A DNA stretch of 64,000 nucleotides from Lentzea albidocapillata subsp. violacea (lineage in GTDB: Bacteria; Actinomycetota; Actinomycetes; Mycobacteriales; Pseudonocardiaceae): positions 1 to 64,000 of the forward strand of contig NZ_FNET01000006.1 of NCBI RefSeq assembly GCF_900100275.1. The letters are read 5' to 3'. Numbering within the stretch: position 1 is the first letter of the stretch; each line of letters begins with the position of its first letter. The notes under the pieces were generated by a model, which ran no database searches, was not told the DNA's origin, and saw only the letters and a program-made list of their open reading frames with translations. The translations under genes and the position numbers were made by a program. Below, in pieces: positions 34,930-42,420 of this stretch.

Positions 34930-35703
34930 ATGATCAGGTTGATCGCGACCGACCTCGACGGCACGCTGCTGCAACCGGGTGGCGTGCTGAGCGATCGCAC
35001 CCGCGCCACGCTCCACGCCGTCGACGCGGACGTCGTGGTCGTCACGGCGCGCCCGCCGCGGTTCGTGCAGAACCTGGAGCTGACCGGCACGGCGATCTGC
35101 TCCAACGGTGCGATGATCTACGACCTGACGAACCGCGAGGTCACGCACGCGCAGACGGTGCCGTTCGACGTCGTGCGGAAGGTGTCCGAGGCGTTGGCCG
35201 AGGTGATCCCGAACGTCGGCATCGCGGTCGAGACCGGGCTGGAAGTGTTGTCGGAGCCCGGTTTCCAGGGCTTCGGGCCGAAGAATCCACACAGGACACT
35301 GGAGTTGCTCGACCACGTCCTCGAGGAGGCGCACCAGGTCGTGCAGATGCTCGCGTGGGCGCCGGACGCCGAGGTCGACCACATGATGGAGATCGCGCGT
35401 GAGGCCGTCGGGCAGCACGTCTCGGTCACGCACTCGGGCGGGCTCGGCCTGCTGGAGATCAGCCCGCCCGGCGTCTCGAAGGCCGCCACGCTCGAATCCC
35501 TGTGCGACACCAGGGGAATCGGCAGGGACGAGGTCATCGCGTTCGGTGACATGCCGAACGACCTGTCGGTGCTCGGGTGGGCCGGCACGGCGTACGCGAT
35601 GGGCAACGCGCACCCGCTCGTGAAGCAGGCCTGCACCAACCACGCGCCGCCGAACACCGAGGACGGCGTGGCGCAGATCCTCGAAAGCCTCTTCAGGCTC
35701 TAA
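34930..35703 (+). CDS. Cof-type HAD-superfamily phosphatase
   Basis: A 257-aa phosphohydrolase of subfamily IIB. Motif I is DLDGTLL (residues 8-14) with the nucleophile Asp8. Motif II is the Thr in VVVVTARP, the motif III Lys is in SPPGVSKAATLESL, and motif IV is GDMPNDLSVL. These enzymes hydrolyse sugar phosphates or nucleotides; the substrate is open. The gene may share a transcript with the upstream tetR. It overlaps the convergent NYN gene by 4 bp. Confidence 0.9.
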   Translation: MIRLIATDLDGTLLQPGGVLSDRTRATLHAVDADVVVVTARPPRFVQNLELTGTAICSNGAMIYDLTNREVTHAQTVPFDVVRKVSEALAEVIPNVGIAVETGLEVLSEPGFQGFGPKNPHRTLELLDHVLEEAHQVVQMLAWAPDAEVDHMMEIAREAVGQHVSVTHSGGLGLLEISPPGVSKAATLESLCDTRGIGRDEVIAFGDMPNDLSVLGWAGTAYAMGNAHPLVKQACTNHAPPNTEDGVAQILESLFRL

Positions 35704-36044
35704 CGACGCGGCACCGAGGTGGGTCCTGCCACCTCGGCACCCAGCGCCGTCACCCGCTGCCGCAACTCGCGGTCGGCGGTCACCACCGTCACCGAACGCC
35801 CCAGGCCCTCGGTCCGCACGACCTCGACGATCGTGTCGTCGCCATCGCCGGGAGCGGCGACCACGCGGACGTCGTCGACGGAGGAAACGTTGCGCGCCTT
35901 GCCTTCCACGACCAGGACGACCTCCTCGTCACGGCCGCGCAGGGCGTCGCGGAGGCGTTCGGCCGCGCCCGCCCGGTCGCGCCACCACCCGTCCGGGACC
36001 GATCCCACGACGTTGGCTGCGTCGACCACGAGCAACGGCTTCAC
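35700..36044 (-). CDS. NYN/PIN-like domain protein
   Basis: 114 aa from GTG 36044. It begins KPLLVVDAANVVGSVPDGWW, where the VVDAANV strand with acidic residues is the start of NYN/PIN-type nuclease domains, and VVTADRELRQRV carries a second Asp of the acidic pocket. These are often metal-dependent RNases, but the activity here is unproven. GGAGG lies only 1 nt before the GTG, which is too close, so the start may be slightly different. It follows the S37 peptidase on the opposite side of a 14-bp gap. Confidence 0.7.
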   Translation of the reverse strand: MKPLLVVDAANVVGSVPDGWWRDRAGAAERLRDALRGRDEEVVLVVEGKARNVSSVDDVRVVAAPGDGDDTIVEVVRTEGLGRSVTVVTADRELRQRVTALGAEVAGPTSVPRR

Positions 36045-36058
36045 GCCTCCAGCGTGCC

Positions 36059-37429
36059 TCAGCCCCGGCGCGCCCGCAGCGCGTCCAGCGAGTCCGGGCC
36101 CTCGTCCACGGCAAGTGCCGCAACAGGAGTGGACGGAACGCCGGCCCAGCGCAGGACGGCGGCCGTCGCGGCGGCGCGTTCCTTTTCGGGCAGCTTCGCG
36201 ATGTTCGCGCCGTGGTTGCCACCGGGCACCGTGAGCGACAGCGAGTCGCGCGTGCCCCGGCCGAGGCGGAACGGTTCCGCACTCCACGGGTCGTTCTGCC
36301 CGTTCACGAACAGCAGCCGCGAACCCCGGTGGCGCACCCATGAATCCACGTCACGCATCGCCGACCGGTCGAACCGCGGGAACCTGATGTCCGGCGAGAC
36401 CATCGAGCGCGGCACCGAGGAACCGGGGTGGCGCAGCAGGTCGCGCACGGCGGACTCGTCCGCCTCCGGCCAGCCGAGCTGCGTGCCCGCCTGGTAGTAG
36501 TACGCCGTGTAGGGCGCGACGCCGGCGTCGGTGTAGAAGTCCCAGCCCACGGTCGTGTCGATGAACTTCCAGAGGTCGTCGACGGAGGCACCGGCACCGG
36601 GGACCAGCGCGCACTGCGCCTGCGTGCCGTACTGCCAGAACGTGAACGGCGTGTCGAGCACGAGGATCTCCAGCGCCTTGTGCGCGCTGCCGAACTGCTT
36701 GTAGGTGTAGCCCTTGGCCTCCAGCCGCGAGACGAACTCGTCGCGGTGCTGCAGGATCTGCCGCTGGACGCCTTCCAGGCGGCGGTTGCACGCCGGGTCG
36801 TCGCCGACCTCGCGGATGAACTCGCCGTAGACGTCGCGGTCGTTCACCACGTCGTTCGGCGCCACGTACGCGATGGTCGCGTCGACGTCGCGCGGGAAGA
36901 ACCGGCGGTGGTAGATCGACGTCATGCCGCCCTTGCTGGCACCCGTCGACAGCCACTTCGCGCCGTAGATCTTCTTGAACGCGCCGACGATCCGGTGGTG
37001 GTCACTGGCCGCCTGCCAGATGTTCAGGTCGTCCCAGTCGGCCGGAGCGGGCCGCGACGGCGTGAAGAACCGTTGTTCGACGCTGATCTGGTTGCCGTCG
37101 ACGAGCCGGGCGGGCTCGGACGGGCTGATCGTGCCGGACAGGTTGTAGCCGCTGGTGTGCAGCACCATCGGCTTCGATTCCGCCTTGTGCAGCAACGAGA
37201 AGCGCTGCTCGAACCTCAGGCCGCGCGGTCTGCGGTGGTCCGCGGGCTGCTGGATGCCGAGGACGAACGTCCGCGCGGTGCCGGAGGTCCCCTCGCTGAT
37301 GATCCGCACGCCGGGGATGGCGGCGATGCGGTCCTTGATGTCGGGAGCGGCGGACACGACTGCGGCGGTGGCCACGACCTGTGCCGATGCCAGGCCGAAC
37401 GCCAGCAGGGAGCGTGCGAGTCTGTTCAC
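36059..37429 (-). CDS. Secreted tripeptidyl aminopeptidase, S37 (PS-10) family
   Basis: An exported serine peptidase of 456 aa. The Sec signal peptide is RSLLAFGLASAQVVATAAVV, with AxA cleavage near residue 28. The nucleophile motif is STGASKGGMTS, the G-x-S-x-G type of S37 enzymes, and Asp and His lie in NGQNDPWS and PGGNHGANI near the C-terminus. Relatives such as the Streptomyces mobaraensis PS-10 peptidase remove tripeptides from protein N-termini. It is monocistronic or leads the NYN gene. Confidence 0.87.
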   Translation of the reverse strand: MNRLARSLLAFGLASAQVVATAAVVSAAPDIKDRIAAIPGVRIISEGTSGTARTFVLGIQQPADHRRPRGLRFEQRFSLLHKAESKPMVLHTSGYNLSGTISPSEPARLVDGNQISVEQRFFTPSRPAPADWDDLNIWQAASDHHRIVGAFKKIYGAKWLSTGASKGGMTSIYHRRFFPRDVDATIAYVAPNDVVNDRDVYGEFIREVGDDPACNRRLEGVQRQILQHRDEFVSRLEAKGYTYKQFGSAHKALEILVLDTPFTFWQYGTQAQCALVPGAGASVDDLWKFIDTTVGWDFYTDAGVAPYTAYYYQAGTQLGWPEADESAVRDLLRHPGSSVPRSMVSPDIRFPRFDRSAMRDVDSWVRHRGSRLLFVNGQNDPWSAEPFRLGRGTRDSLSLTVPGGNHGANIAKLPEKERAAATAAVLRWAGVPSTPVAALAVDEGPDSLDALRARRG

Positions 37430-37481
37430 CAGGCCAAGCTATTGAGCCCGCACGCCCCGCCGGACCGGCCGATCGTCGGGC

Positions 37482-38333
37482 TTATTCGTGACTCGCGTAG
37501 TAAGACGCGGCCATGTCCTCGCCGCCGTGCCCCTTGGTGACAGCGCGGTTCAGCCGCGCGCTCGACGCCTGCGCCACGTCGAGCCGCACGTTGGCGCGCA
37601 CCGCGGCCTCGTTCACCAGCAACGCGTCCTTCAGCGCGTTCTGCACGGTGAACGCGGGCGGGAAGGACCGCTCGATGATCGCGTTGCCCTTCGTCTGCAG
37701 GTACGCGCAGTCCACCGCGCCACCGGACACGGCTTCGAGGAACAGCTTCGGGTCGATCCCGGACGCCTCCGCGAGCGACACGGCCTCGCCGACGGCGGCG
37801 GTCAGCGCGAGCACCCAGCTGTTCGCGACCAGCTTCAACTTCGACGACGCCCCGGCCTCGCCGACCCACATCGTGCGGGCGCCGATCACGTCGAACACGG
37901 GCTGCACGCGCTCGCGCAGTTCATCGGCACCGGAGGCGAGCACGACGAGCTTGCCCTCGGCCGCGGGCTTCGTGCTGCCGAGCACGGGCGCGTCGACGAA
38001 CTCCAGGCCGAGCGACCGCGCCAGGTCGATGTGGTCCTCGGTGGACGCGACGCCGACCGTGGACGCCTGGATCCACACGACGTCGTGCGACAGGGAGGGT
38101 GCGGCGTCCTGCATGACGGCGGTGACCGTGGCGCCGTCGTTCAGGACCGTCAGCACGATCTCGGTGCCTTCGACGGCCTCAGCGGGGCTGTCGGTGACGG
38201 TGGCGCCCTGCGCGGCGAGCGGTTCGGCCTTGGCGCGCGTGCGGTTCCAGACGCGGACGGTGTGTCCGGCTGCGGCGAGGTTGGCTGCGATGGGGGCACC
38301 CATGAGGCCGGTGCCGAGCACGGCGATCTTCAT
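37482..38333 (-). CDS. 3-hydroxyisobutyrate dehydrogenase-family oxidoreductase
   Basis: A beta-hydroxyacid dehydrogenase of 283 aa from ATG 38333 (GGGGGAC before it). The NAD(P) loop is IAVLGTGLMGAPIAANLAAA. The substrate-carboxylate loop is VDAPVLGSTKPAAEGKLVVL, and the catalytic Lys is in GASSKLKLVANSWVL. Candidate substrates are 3-hydroxyisobutyrate, tartronate semialdehyde or glyoxylate, and the sequence alone does not decide. It is preceded by an unusual structured leader with a terminator-like hairpin (38345-38434), so it may be controlled by attenuation. Confidence 0.88.
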   Translation of the reverse strand: MKIAVLGTGLMGAPIAANLAAAGHTVRVWNRTRAKAEPLAAQGATVTDSPAEAVEGTEIVLTVLNDGATVTAVMQDAAPSLSHDVVWIQASTVGVASTEDHIDLARSLGLEFVDAPVLGSTKPAAEGKLVVLASGADELRERVQPVFDVIGARTMWVGEAGASSKLKLVANSWVLALTAAVGEAVSLAEASGIDPKLFLEAVSGGAVDCAYLQTKGNAIIERSFPPAFTVQNALKDALLVNEAAVRANVRLDVAQASSARLNRAVTKGHGGEDMAASYYASHE

Positions 38334-38344
38334 GTCCCCCAGCA

Positions 38345-38434
38345 AACAAGAAACCTCGCGGTGCTGCCAGGTCGGGGGTCCGACAGCACCGCGAGGTCAA
38401 CAGTGACATCGGCGGACCGACGTGCGCTGTTACA
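38345..38434 (-). ncRNA. Structured leader RNA or small RNA before the hydroxyacid dehydrogenase gene
   Basis: A minus-strand promoter (TTAAAC at 38462-38467, 16 bp, TATGAT at 38440-38445) would start an RNA near 38434. It folds into hairpin 1 (38399-38431: AACAG...CTGTT around ACGTCGG-tccg-CCGATGT) and hairpin 2 (38353-38397: ACCTCGCGGTGCTG with CAGCACCGCGAGGT). The latter is followed by TTCTTGTTTG, like an intrinsic terminator. The start codon is only 20 nt further on. It could be an attenuator or a free-standing sRNA of about 90 nt. Confidence 0.5.
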
Positions 38435-38475
38435 ACGCCATCATACTGTGGCGTGGATCACGTTTAACAGAATGA

Positions 38476-38508
38476 AACCCCTGGAGCGCGGGAGGTGCTC
38501 CAGGGGTT
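38476..38508 (-). terminator. Terminator after the 48-aa gene
   Basis: On the minus strand AACCCCTGGAGC pairs perfectly with GCTCCAGGGGTT (38476-38487 with 38497-38508), followed by TCATTCTG. Confidence 0.85.
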
Positions 38509-38559
38509 CCGGTAAGGGAGGCACTCGCGCCGGGGCGCCGTGCGAGTGCCGGGTCTTGG

Positions 38560-38706
38560 TCAGCGGAGGGTGGTGACCTGAGCCTGGGCGATGGCCATGA
38601 GCTCGTGACGCATGGACGGGGTGGTCGCCATGTCGATCGCGCGAGCCACGGCCTTCCGGTTGCGCGCCTCGGCACGGCGGGCGCGGAGCTTCGCTGCGAA
38701 GTTCAT
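38560..38706 (-). CDS. Small basic protein, 48 aa
   Basis: ATG 38706 opens MNFAAKLRARRAEARNRKAV, a strongly basic helical peptide that ends MRHELMAIAQAQVTTLR. AGGGAAG lies 11 nt upstream and a perfect terminator follows 50 bp downstream, which together support a real small gene. Short proteins of this kind are common and uncharacterised in actinomycetes. Nucleic-acid binding is possible from the charge but unproven. Nothing else is seen in 38707-38865. Confidence 0.6.
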   Translation of the reverse strand: MNFAAKLRARRAEARNRKAVARAIDMATTPSMRHELMAIAQAQVTTLR

Positions 38707-38865
38707 CTCGGTCTGCACTTCCCTCTGTGAGGTCTGTTTGGCTGGTAACCCAAGTATGCACCTACGCGCGCACGAAAGCACGCGATTATCCGGTGAGTTG
38801 GGGCACACGCCGATGAATCATCGGCTGACAACGTGAACAGCCGGACAACGGCGGGGTGCCCCGGG

Positions 38866-40059
38866 TCACTCCTCGCGGCCGAGCAGGAACCGTCCGAAGT
38901 GCGGCACGGTGAAGGCGATCTGACCCCGTTCCGCGCTGTAGACCAGGCCTTTCTTGATGAGCGAGTCCCGCGCGGGCGACAGCGACGAGGGCTTGCGCTT
39001 CAGGTGGTCGGCCACCTGGGCGGTGTTGACGCCCGCATCCTTTCCGTCGGTCAACTCGGCCATCGACCGGAGATACTCGCGTTCAGCGGGCGTCGCACGC
39101 TCGTATCGGGAGCCGAAGAAGCCCACCGCGAGCTCCGTGTCCGCCTCCGGAGCGGCCACGGAGACGTCCATCGCGGTGATCGGATCAGCCGGCGCGGCGT
39201 CCCAGGCGGCCTTGCCGTAGGCCTGGATGAAGTACGGGTAGCCCCCGGACGCGTCGAACAACGCGTCGAGCGCCTCGTCGGTGATGCCCGCGTCCTCGCG
39301 TTCGACGGGAGCGAGCACGGCGCGGTCGGCGTCCTCACGGCTGAGCCGGTCGATGCGGACGTAGCGGAAGAGGCGTTCCGAGTAGGACTTGCTCGCGCTC
39401 AGCACCGCCGGCAGGTGCGGCAGGCCGGCGCCGACGACCACCAGCGGCGCGCCGATCTGCGACAGCTCGTGGCACGCCGCGCACAACGCGCTGATGTCGT
39501 CCGGCTTGAGGTCCTGCATCTCGTCGATGAGCAGCGCGACGCCCGTGCCGACGTCCTGCGCAAGCTCGGCTACATCGGTGAACAGCTCGACCAGGTCGAT
39601 CTCGATGTCGCCGGAGTCGGCCCGCCCGGACGCCGCGGGCACGTCGATGCCGGGCTGCCAGCGATCGCGCAGCTTGGCGCCGTCGGGAGCGGCCCTGAGC
39701 GCGAACGCCTTCAGGATGCCGAGGATCGCCTCGACCCGGTCCGGCGCGCGGTGCCGGACCGCGAGATCCCGGATCGCCCGGTGCAGCGCGGCCGACAGGG
39801 GCCTTCTGAGATCGGCGTCGGGCCTGGCCTCGACCTTGCCCGCGCCCCAGCCGCGTTTGACGGCCATCGACCGCAACTCGCCGAGCAGCACGGTCTTGCC
39901 GACGCCCCGCAGCCCCCTCAGCACGAGGCTGCGCTCGGGACGGCCGCGGGCCACGCGTTCGAGCACGACCTCGAACGCGCCGACCTCTTTGTCCCGGCCG
40001 GCGAGCTCAGGAGGCCGCTGGCCTGCACCGGGAGCGAACGGATTGCGCACCGGGTCCAT
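38866..40059 (-). CDS. AAA ATPase (ORC/STAND-like) with C-terminal winged helix
   Basis: 397 aa from ATG 40059. Walker A is GLRGVGKT (49-56), Walker B is GVALLIDEMQD at about 175-185, and a sensor/arginine region follows (LVVVGAGLPHLPAVLSASKS). The C-terminal 100 residues (YLRSMAELTDGKDAGVNTAQ, VADHLKRKPSSLSPARDSLI) form a winged helix. The layout resembles Orc1/Cdc6-like ATPases of mobile or signalling proteins. The function is unknown. There is no toxin, nuclease or effector next door, so a defence role cannot be claimed. It is monocistronic. Confidence 0.82.
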   Translation of the reverse strand: MDPVRNPFAPGAGQRPPELAGRDKEVGAFEVVLERVARGRPERSLVLRGLRGVGKTVLLGELRSMAVKRGWGAGKVEARPDADLRRPLSAALHRAIRDLAVRHRAPDRVEAILGILKAFALRAAPDGAKLRDRWQPGIDVPAASGRADSGDIEIDLVELFTDVAELAQDVGTGVALLIDEMQDLKPDDISALCAACHELSQIGAPLVVVGAGLPHLPAVLSASKSYSERLFRYVRIDRLSREDADRAVLAPVEREDAGITDEALDALFDASGGYPYFIQAYGKAAWDAAPADPITAMDVSVAAPEADTELAVGFFGSRYERATPAEREYLRSMAELTDGKDAGVNTAQVADHLKRKPSSLSPARDSLIKKGLVYSAERGQIAFTVPHFGRFLLGREE

Positions 40060-40183
40060 GGCTCGCACCGTATCCGCGTTTCTAGTGCTCGCCGTAGAGA
40101 CGCGCAGACCAAGCTCGAAGTGCGGCCGGATGCCGCTTTATTGGTTTATCTAGTGATTGAGCAATAGAGGCTAATAGTTGCGG

Positions 40184-40828
40184 ATGAACCCCTGTGCCGG
40201 TTGGCTGGCGCACGTGGCTGAAGTCGTGACGAAGGGGACGGGCGAGGTCGAGCGCACTGCCGACCGCGCCCAGGTGGACGTGACGTTCGAGGCTCTCGGC
40301 GCCGAGCGCTCCGAGGCGGTGAGCATGCTCAACCAGCGCATTTCCGCCGTCGAGCCGCTGCTCGAGGAGTTCGAGGTGCGGTCGCGGCAACTGTCCGCGC
40401 ACGACAACTGGGACAACAACCAGCGCGTCGGCAGCCGCGCGTCCCAGCAGTACGTGATCTGGGTGAAGAACCTGGACCGCCTCGACGCGCTGCTGGCCGA
40501 ACTCGTGCAGGCGGAGCCGTCCTGGATCAACGGCCCTTCGTGGACGCTCGTCGACGACACCGAGGCGATCCGTGAGGCGCAACGGGAGGCCGTGGCAGAC
40601 GCGCTGCGACGTGCCGAGGGGTACGCAACGGCGTTGGGGCGGCGGCTCGGGCCGTTGCTGCGCATCGGCGACACCGAGGGAGGCGCGCACTACCAGCCGC
40701 GCATGATGAGCGGCGCCGCGTCGTTCGAGATGGCCGGGCCCGCCGGAATGGTCGACCAGCTGAACCTCAAGGCGCAGCAGATCACCGTGTCGGCGTCGTG
40801 CACAGCCACCTGGTCGCTGCTCGACTAG
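40184..40828 (+). CDS. SIMPL-domain (DUF541) protein
   Basis: A 214-aa protein of the SIMPL/BP26 family: VTKGTGEVERTADRAQVDVT at the N-terminus and RREAVADALRRAEGYATALG later match the family. It has no signal peptide, unlike periplasmic BP26 proteins, which is usual for actinobacterial members. The role is unknown. Starts at TTG 40178, ATG 40184 or GTG 40214 are all possible; GTG 40214 (VAEVVTKGTGEVER) begins exactly at the conserved region. The AT-rich 120 bp upstream probably hold the promoter. Confidence 0.78.
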   Translation: MNPCAGWLAHVAEVVTKGTGEVERTADRAQVDVTFEALGAERSEAVSMLNQRISAVEPLLEEFEVRSRQLSAHDNWDNNQRVGSRASQQYVIWVKNLDRLDALLAELVQAEPSWINGPSWTLVDDTEAIREAQREAVADALRRAEGYATALGRRLGPLLRIGDTEGGAHYQPRMMSGAASFEMAGPAGMVDQLNLKAQQITVSASCTATWSLLD

Positions 40829-41085
40829 TTCTCGCCAAGCGACTCCATCGCGTGGTGCACGGCGGTGGCGTCGGCGTCGTCCGGACGTGCGGTGAGCCAG
40901 TTCCTGAGCCACTCGACGCGGCGCCTGGCTGCCGCCGCCAGCGTCAACGTGATGTAGGCGCGGCGCTCCCACTCGTGTGCGGACCGCATCGCGTCGGCGG
41001 CCGGGCGCCACTCGTCGCGGAGGGTGCCGACGAGTGCGCGCGCCAGCACCGGGTCTTTCTCTGGATCAACCTGCGGATCCTGCAT
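40825..41085 (-). CDS. Unknown 86-aa helical protein
   Basis: ATG 41085 (MQDPQVDPEKDPVLARALVG) follows GGGGGTGGG. The protein is Arg- and Trp-containing and helical (RDEWRPAADAMRSAHEWERR, AAAARRRVEWLRNWL), with no signal peptide. I do not recognise it. A perfect 8-6-8 inverted repeat sits 10 bp upstream (41095-41116). The 3' end overlaps the SIMPL gene by 4 bp. Confidence 0.6.
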   Translation of the reverse strand: MQDPQVDPEKDPVLARALVGTLRDEWRPAADAMRSAHEWERRAYITLTLAAAARRRVEWLRNWLTARPDDADATAVHHAMESLGEN

Positions 41086-41094
41086 CCCACCCCC

Positions 41095-41116
41095 AGTGTC
41101 GCTGCGACGCGACACT
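41095..41116. promoter_or_regulatory. Perfect inverted repeat before the 86-aa gene
   Basis: AGTGTCGC (41095-41102), TGCGAC, GCGACACT (41109-41116). It lies only 9 bp before the ATG on the minus strand, so it could be an operator or an RNA hairpin over the ribosome site. Confidence 0.5.
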
Positions 41117-41161
41117 GTGAGTGTGCATGAGGGACTGTCGAGTTCGGCAGGCCTAAGTGCG

Positions 41162-42367
41162 TCACCGTTCCAGAATCGCCGTGATCCCTTGACCTCCGGC
41201 GGCGCAAATGGACACGAACCCGCGTCCACTTCCCCGCTGGTGCAACAGCTTCGCCAGCGTCGCCACGATCCGGGCGCCGGTGGCGGCGAACGGGTGGCCT
41301 GCCGCCAGCGACGAGCCGTTGACGTTCAGCTTGGACCTGTCGATCTCGCCGAGTTCCTTCTCCCAGGCCTTGAGCGTGGCGAGCACCTGTGATGCGAACG
41401 CCTCGTGCACCTCGTAGAAGTCGAAGTCCTGCAGCGTGAGGCCGGCTTTGTCGAGCATGCGCGGTGCGGCGTGCACGGGTGCCATGAGCAGGCCCTCGTC
41501 GCCGTGCACGTAGTCGACGGCGGCGGTCTCGGCGAACGTCAGGTAGGCGAGGACCGGGAGCTTGCGCGCGCGGGCCCACTCCTCGGTGGCGAGCAGGACC
41601 GCGGAGGCGCCGTCGGAGAGCGGGGTCGAGTTGCCGGCGGTCATCGTGTCGCCGAAGACGGGCTTGAGCTTCGCGAGCTTCTCGGCGCTGCTGTCCGGGC
41701 GGAGGTTCTGGTCGCGGGTCAGGCCGAGGTACGGGGTGACGAGGTCGTCGAAGAAGCCCTCGTCGTAGGCGCGGGCGAGGTTCTGATGGCTGCGCGCGGT
41801 CAGTTCGTCCTGGTCCTCGCGCGTGATCTCGTACCGCGCGGCGGTGACGGCCGCGTGCTCGCCCATCGACATGCCGGTGCGCGGTTCGCCGTTGCGCGGC
41901 AGATGTGGCACGACATGGCTGGGACGCAGGCGGGTGAGCAGGCTGATCTTGCGGGTGCGGTTGAACTCCAGCAGGAGCTTGCGGAAGTTCTCGTTCACGC
42001 CGATCGGGGCGTCGCTGGTGGTGTCGACGCCGCCCGCGATGCCCGCCTCGATCTGGCCGAGCGCGATCTTGTTGGCCACGGCGATGATCGCCTGCAGGCC
42101 GGTGCCGCACGCCTGCTGGAGGTCGTACGCCGGGGTTTCCGGGCTGAGCCTGCTGCCCAGCACCGACTCGCGCACGAGGTTGAAGTCGCGCGAGTGCTTG
42201 AGCACCGCTCCCGCGACCACCTCGCCGAGCCGCTCGCCCTGCAGGCCGAAGCGGCTGACCAGGCCGTCCAGCACCGTCGTGAACATGTCCTGGTTCGACG
42301 CGGTGGCGTACGGGCCGTTCGAGCGGGCGAACGGGATGCGGTTGCCGCCGATGATCGCTACTCGCAT
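41162..42367 (-). CDS. fadA2: FadA2-like acetyl-CoA acetyltransferase (thiolase)
   Basis: A 401-aa thiolase that splits 3-oxoacyl-CoA or condenses acetyl-CoA units. The nucleophile is Cys87 in LQQACGTGLQAII. The catalytic His lies in NGSSLAAGHPFAATGARIVA, and the second Cys is in SICAAGGQG at the C-terminus. It begins MRVAIIGGNRIPFARSNGPY like mycobacterial FadA2. It is divergent from the fabG4-htdX genes, as in mycobacteria. A -10 box TAGTAT lies 6 nt before the ATG, suggesting a leaderless transcript under the 42381-42410 operator pair. Confidence 0.92.
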   Translation of the reverse strand: MRVAIIGGNRIPFARSNGPYATASNQDMFTTVLDGLVSRFGLQGERLGEVVAGAVLKHSRDFNLVRESVLGSRLSPETPAYDLQQACGTGLQAIIAVANKIALGQIEAGIAGGVDTTSDAPIGVNENFRKLLLEFNRTRKISLLTRLRPSHVVPHLPRNGEPRTGMSMGEHAAVTAARYEITREDQDELTARSHQNLARAYDEGFFDDLVTPYLGLTRDQNLRPDSSAEKLAKLKPVFGDTMTAGNSTPLSDGASAVLLATEEWARARKLPVLAYLTFAETAAVDYVHGDEGLLMAPVHAAPRMLDKAGLTLQDFDFYEVHEAFASQVLATLKAWEKELGEIDRSKLNVNGSSLAAGHPFAATGARIVATLAKLLHQRGSGRGFVSICAAGGQGITAILER

Positions 42368-42380
42368 ACCGCCATACTAC

Positions 42381-42410
42381 CTACTAGCGGGTAGACTTAC
42401 TAGCGAGTAG
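42381..42410. promoter_or_regulatory. Paired YTACT-N4-AGTAR operators between fadA2 and fabG4
   Basis: CTACT-AGCG-GGTAG (42381-42394) and TTACT-AGCG-AGTAG (42397-42410) are spaced 16 bp centre to centre. They cover both divergent promoters: ATACTA (minus TAGTAT, 42374-42379) and TAGGTT (42408-42413) are -10 candidates 6-7 nt from the two start codons. Confidence 0.78.
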
Positions 42411-42420
42411 GTTATGTGAC

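Noticed and set aside
38345-38434. 6C-type sRNA
   Set aside because: The hairpin loops are not runs of six C as that class requires; only one loop has CCCCC, so I call it an unassigned leader/sRNA.
38866-40059. Antiphage defence island around the AAA ATPase
   Set aside because: Neighbours are a small basic protein, a SIMPL protein and metabolic genes; no nuclease, toxin, TIR or other effector was seen.
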